Shown here: positions 7,013 through 7,470 of the stretch, piece after piece
Numbering within the stretch: the stretch's first letter is position 1
Layout of the letters: each line of letters begins with the position of its first letter
Source: Oceanococcus sp041625325
Lineage (GTDB): Bacteria; Pseudomonadota; Gammaproteobacteria; Nevskiales; Oceanococcaceae
DNA length: 7,470 nucleotides
Assembly: GCA_041625325.1 (NCBI GenBank)
Contig: JBFJTN010000181.1
Coordinates: 1 to 7,470 of the forward strand
Reading direction: 5' to 3'
The notes under the pieces: model-generated
Seen by the model: only the letters and a program-made list of their open reading frames with translations
Databases searched by the model: none
Told to the model about the DNA's origin: nothing
Program-made: the position numbers and the translations under genes

Positions 7013-7043
7013 GCGCTGCGGTCAGGCCGGCTGACCGCAGCGC
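7013..7043 (-). terminator. GC-rich 13-bp hairpin after the 3-hydroxyacyl-CoA dehydrogenase
   Basis: GCGCTGCGGTCAG, a five-base loop GCCGG, then CTGACCGCAGCGC: perfect 13-base arms. It begins 10 bases after the dehydrogenase stop on the minus strand. The minus strand after the stem is pyrimidine-rich (CTCTCCCCTT) rather than a clean T-run, so it may be a weak intrinsic terminator or a hairpin that stabilises the 3' end of the mRNA. Its position separates the dehydrogenase from the lipoprotein gene. The remaining gap (6954-7012) shows a lone TATGCT as a possible -10 without a partner -35. Confidence 0.6.
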
Positions 7044-7053
7044 GCTTGGCGCA

Positions 7054-7470
7054 TCACTCGAAGCGCTTGCCCTGGGCGGCCATGTCCCGCAGCAGTTGCG
7101 GCGGGCGGAAGCGTTCGCCGTAGGCGTCGGCCAGCGCATCGGCGCGGGCCACGAAGGCGTCGACGCCCGTGGCATTGATGAACTGCAGGGTGCCGCCGGT
7201 CCAGGGCGCGAAGCCCCAGCCGAAGATCGAGCCGATGTCGGCGTCGGCCTTGCGCTCGACCACCCCTTCCTCCACGCAGCGCGCCGTCTCGATGGACTGG
7301 GCGTAAAGCAGGCGATCGATCATTTCCGATTGCGGCAGCTGCTCGGCCTGGGCCGGCCAGTGCTCGGCCAGACCGGGCCACAGCGATTTGGACTTGCCGT
7401 CATAGTCGTAGAAGCCCTTGCCGGCCTTTTTGCCCGGCCGGTCCAGGCTGTTGACCATCTTGTCGACCAC
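7054..7470 (-). CDS. 3-hydroxyacyl-CoA dehydrogenase / enoyl-CoA hydratase (FadB/FadJ type), C-terminal fragment
   Basis: These are the last 138 residues of a multifunctional beta-oxidation enzyme that hydrates enoyl-CoA and oxidises 3-hydroxyacyl-CoA with NAD; the gene runs off the right edge. The frame is open to the last base, and the first visible codon (GTG) is an internal Val, not a start. GKKAGKGFYDYDG closes the first 3HCDH C-terminal domain. The second repeat follows with RLLYAQSIETARCVEEGVV, then FGWGFAPWTGGTLQFI and the tail PPQLLRDMAAQGKRFE, all typical of FadB/FadJ-like alpha subunits of about 700 residues. The catalytic Ser/His/Glu and the hydratase domain lie outside the window. 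Partner genes such as a thiolase would be expected upstream, to the right. It may supply acyl-CoA metabolism linked to the GMC dehydrogenase, but it probably lies on a separate transcript. Confidence 0.92.
   Translation of the reverse strand: MVDKMVNSLDRPGKKAGKGFYDYDGKSKSLWPGLAEHWPAQAEQLPQSEMIDRLLYAQSIETARCVEEGVVERKADADIGSIFGWGFAPWTGGTLQFINATGVDAFVARADALADAYGERFRPPQLLRDMAAQGKRFE

Noticed and set aside
5685..7034. 449-aa open frame on the plus strand opposite the NHL lipoprotein
   Set aside because: No recognisable domain; its Gly/Arg-rich end mirrors the repeat linker. The minus strand encodes a signal peptide and NHL repeats.
6942..7175. N-terminal extension of the lipoprotein gene
   Set aside because: It would place 78 low-complexity residues before a textbook lipoprotein signal peptide and overlap the dehydrogenase gene and hairpin.

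Overview
The window is GC-rich, densely coding bacterial chromosome, most likely from a gammaproteobacterium. An ACE-like M2 dipeptidase, a SprA-type putative metalloprotease, an SLC13/TrkA-C permease, an AlkJ-like GMC dehydrogenase and a FadB/FadJ-type beta-oxidation enzyme would fit Lysobacterales (Xanthomonadales) or Chromatiales-like lineages. That placement is inference from gene content only. I see no rRNA, tRNA, CRISPR, integrase, transposase or phage gene.

Layout. Positions 1-311 (+) hold the C-terminal end of a peptidyl-dipeptidase A (M2 family). Next come a 70-aa disordered protein (380-592, +) with a strong Shine-Dalgarno and, 5 bases later in another frame, a 157-aa SprA-family putative metalloprotease with an HEQAH motif (598-1071, +). 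Converging on it with a 9-base gap is an SLC13-type permease with two TrkA-C domains (about 1081-2844, -). A divergent gap holding an 8+8 inverted repeat separates this permease from an HTH-WYL regulator (2980-3960, +). The regulator converges, with one base between the stop codons, on an AlkJ/choline-dehydrogenase-like GMC flavoenzyme (3962-5584, -). Upstream of that lie a lipoprotein with a Pro/Thr/Ser linker and an NHL-type beta-propeller (5661-6941, -) and the C-terminal end of a multifunctional 3-hydroxyacyl-CoA dehydrogenase (7054-7470, -, running off the right edge).

How they may work together. The right half reads leftwards. A 13-bp GC hairpin after the 3-hydroxyacyl-CoA dehydrogenase probably ends that transcript, so the lipoprotein likely has its own unit. 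The GMC gene has a convincing promoter of its own, whose -35 box is overlapped by a perfect 14-bp palindrome of TetR-operator type. An alcohol-oxidising GMC enzyme near a beta-oxidation gene suggests use of alcohols or fatty acyl compounds, with GMC expression controlled by a TetR-like repressor encoded elsewhere. This is inference.

Most of the window is ordinary. The two observations most worth following are the GMC promoter/operator and the shared C-terminal tail of the 70-aa protein and its SprA-family neighbour. No gap without a gene exceeds about 140 bases.
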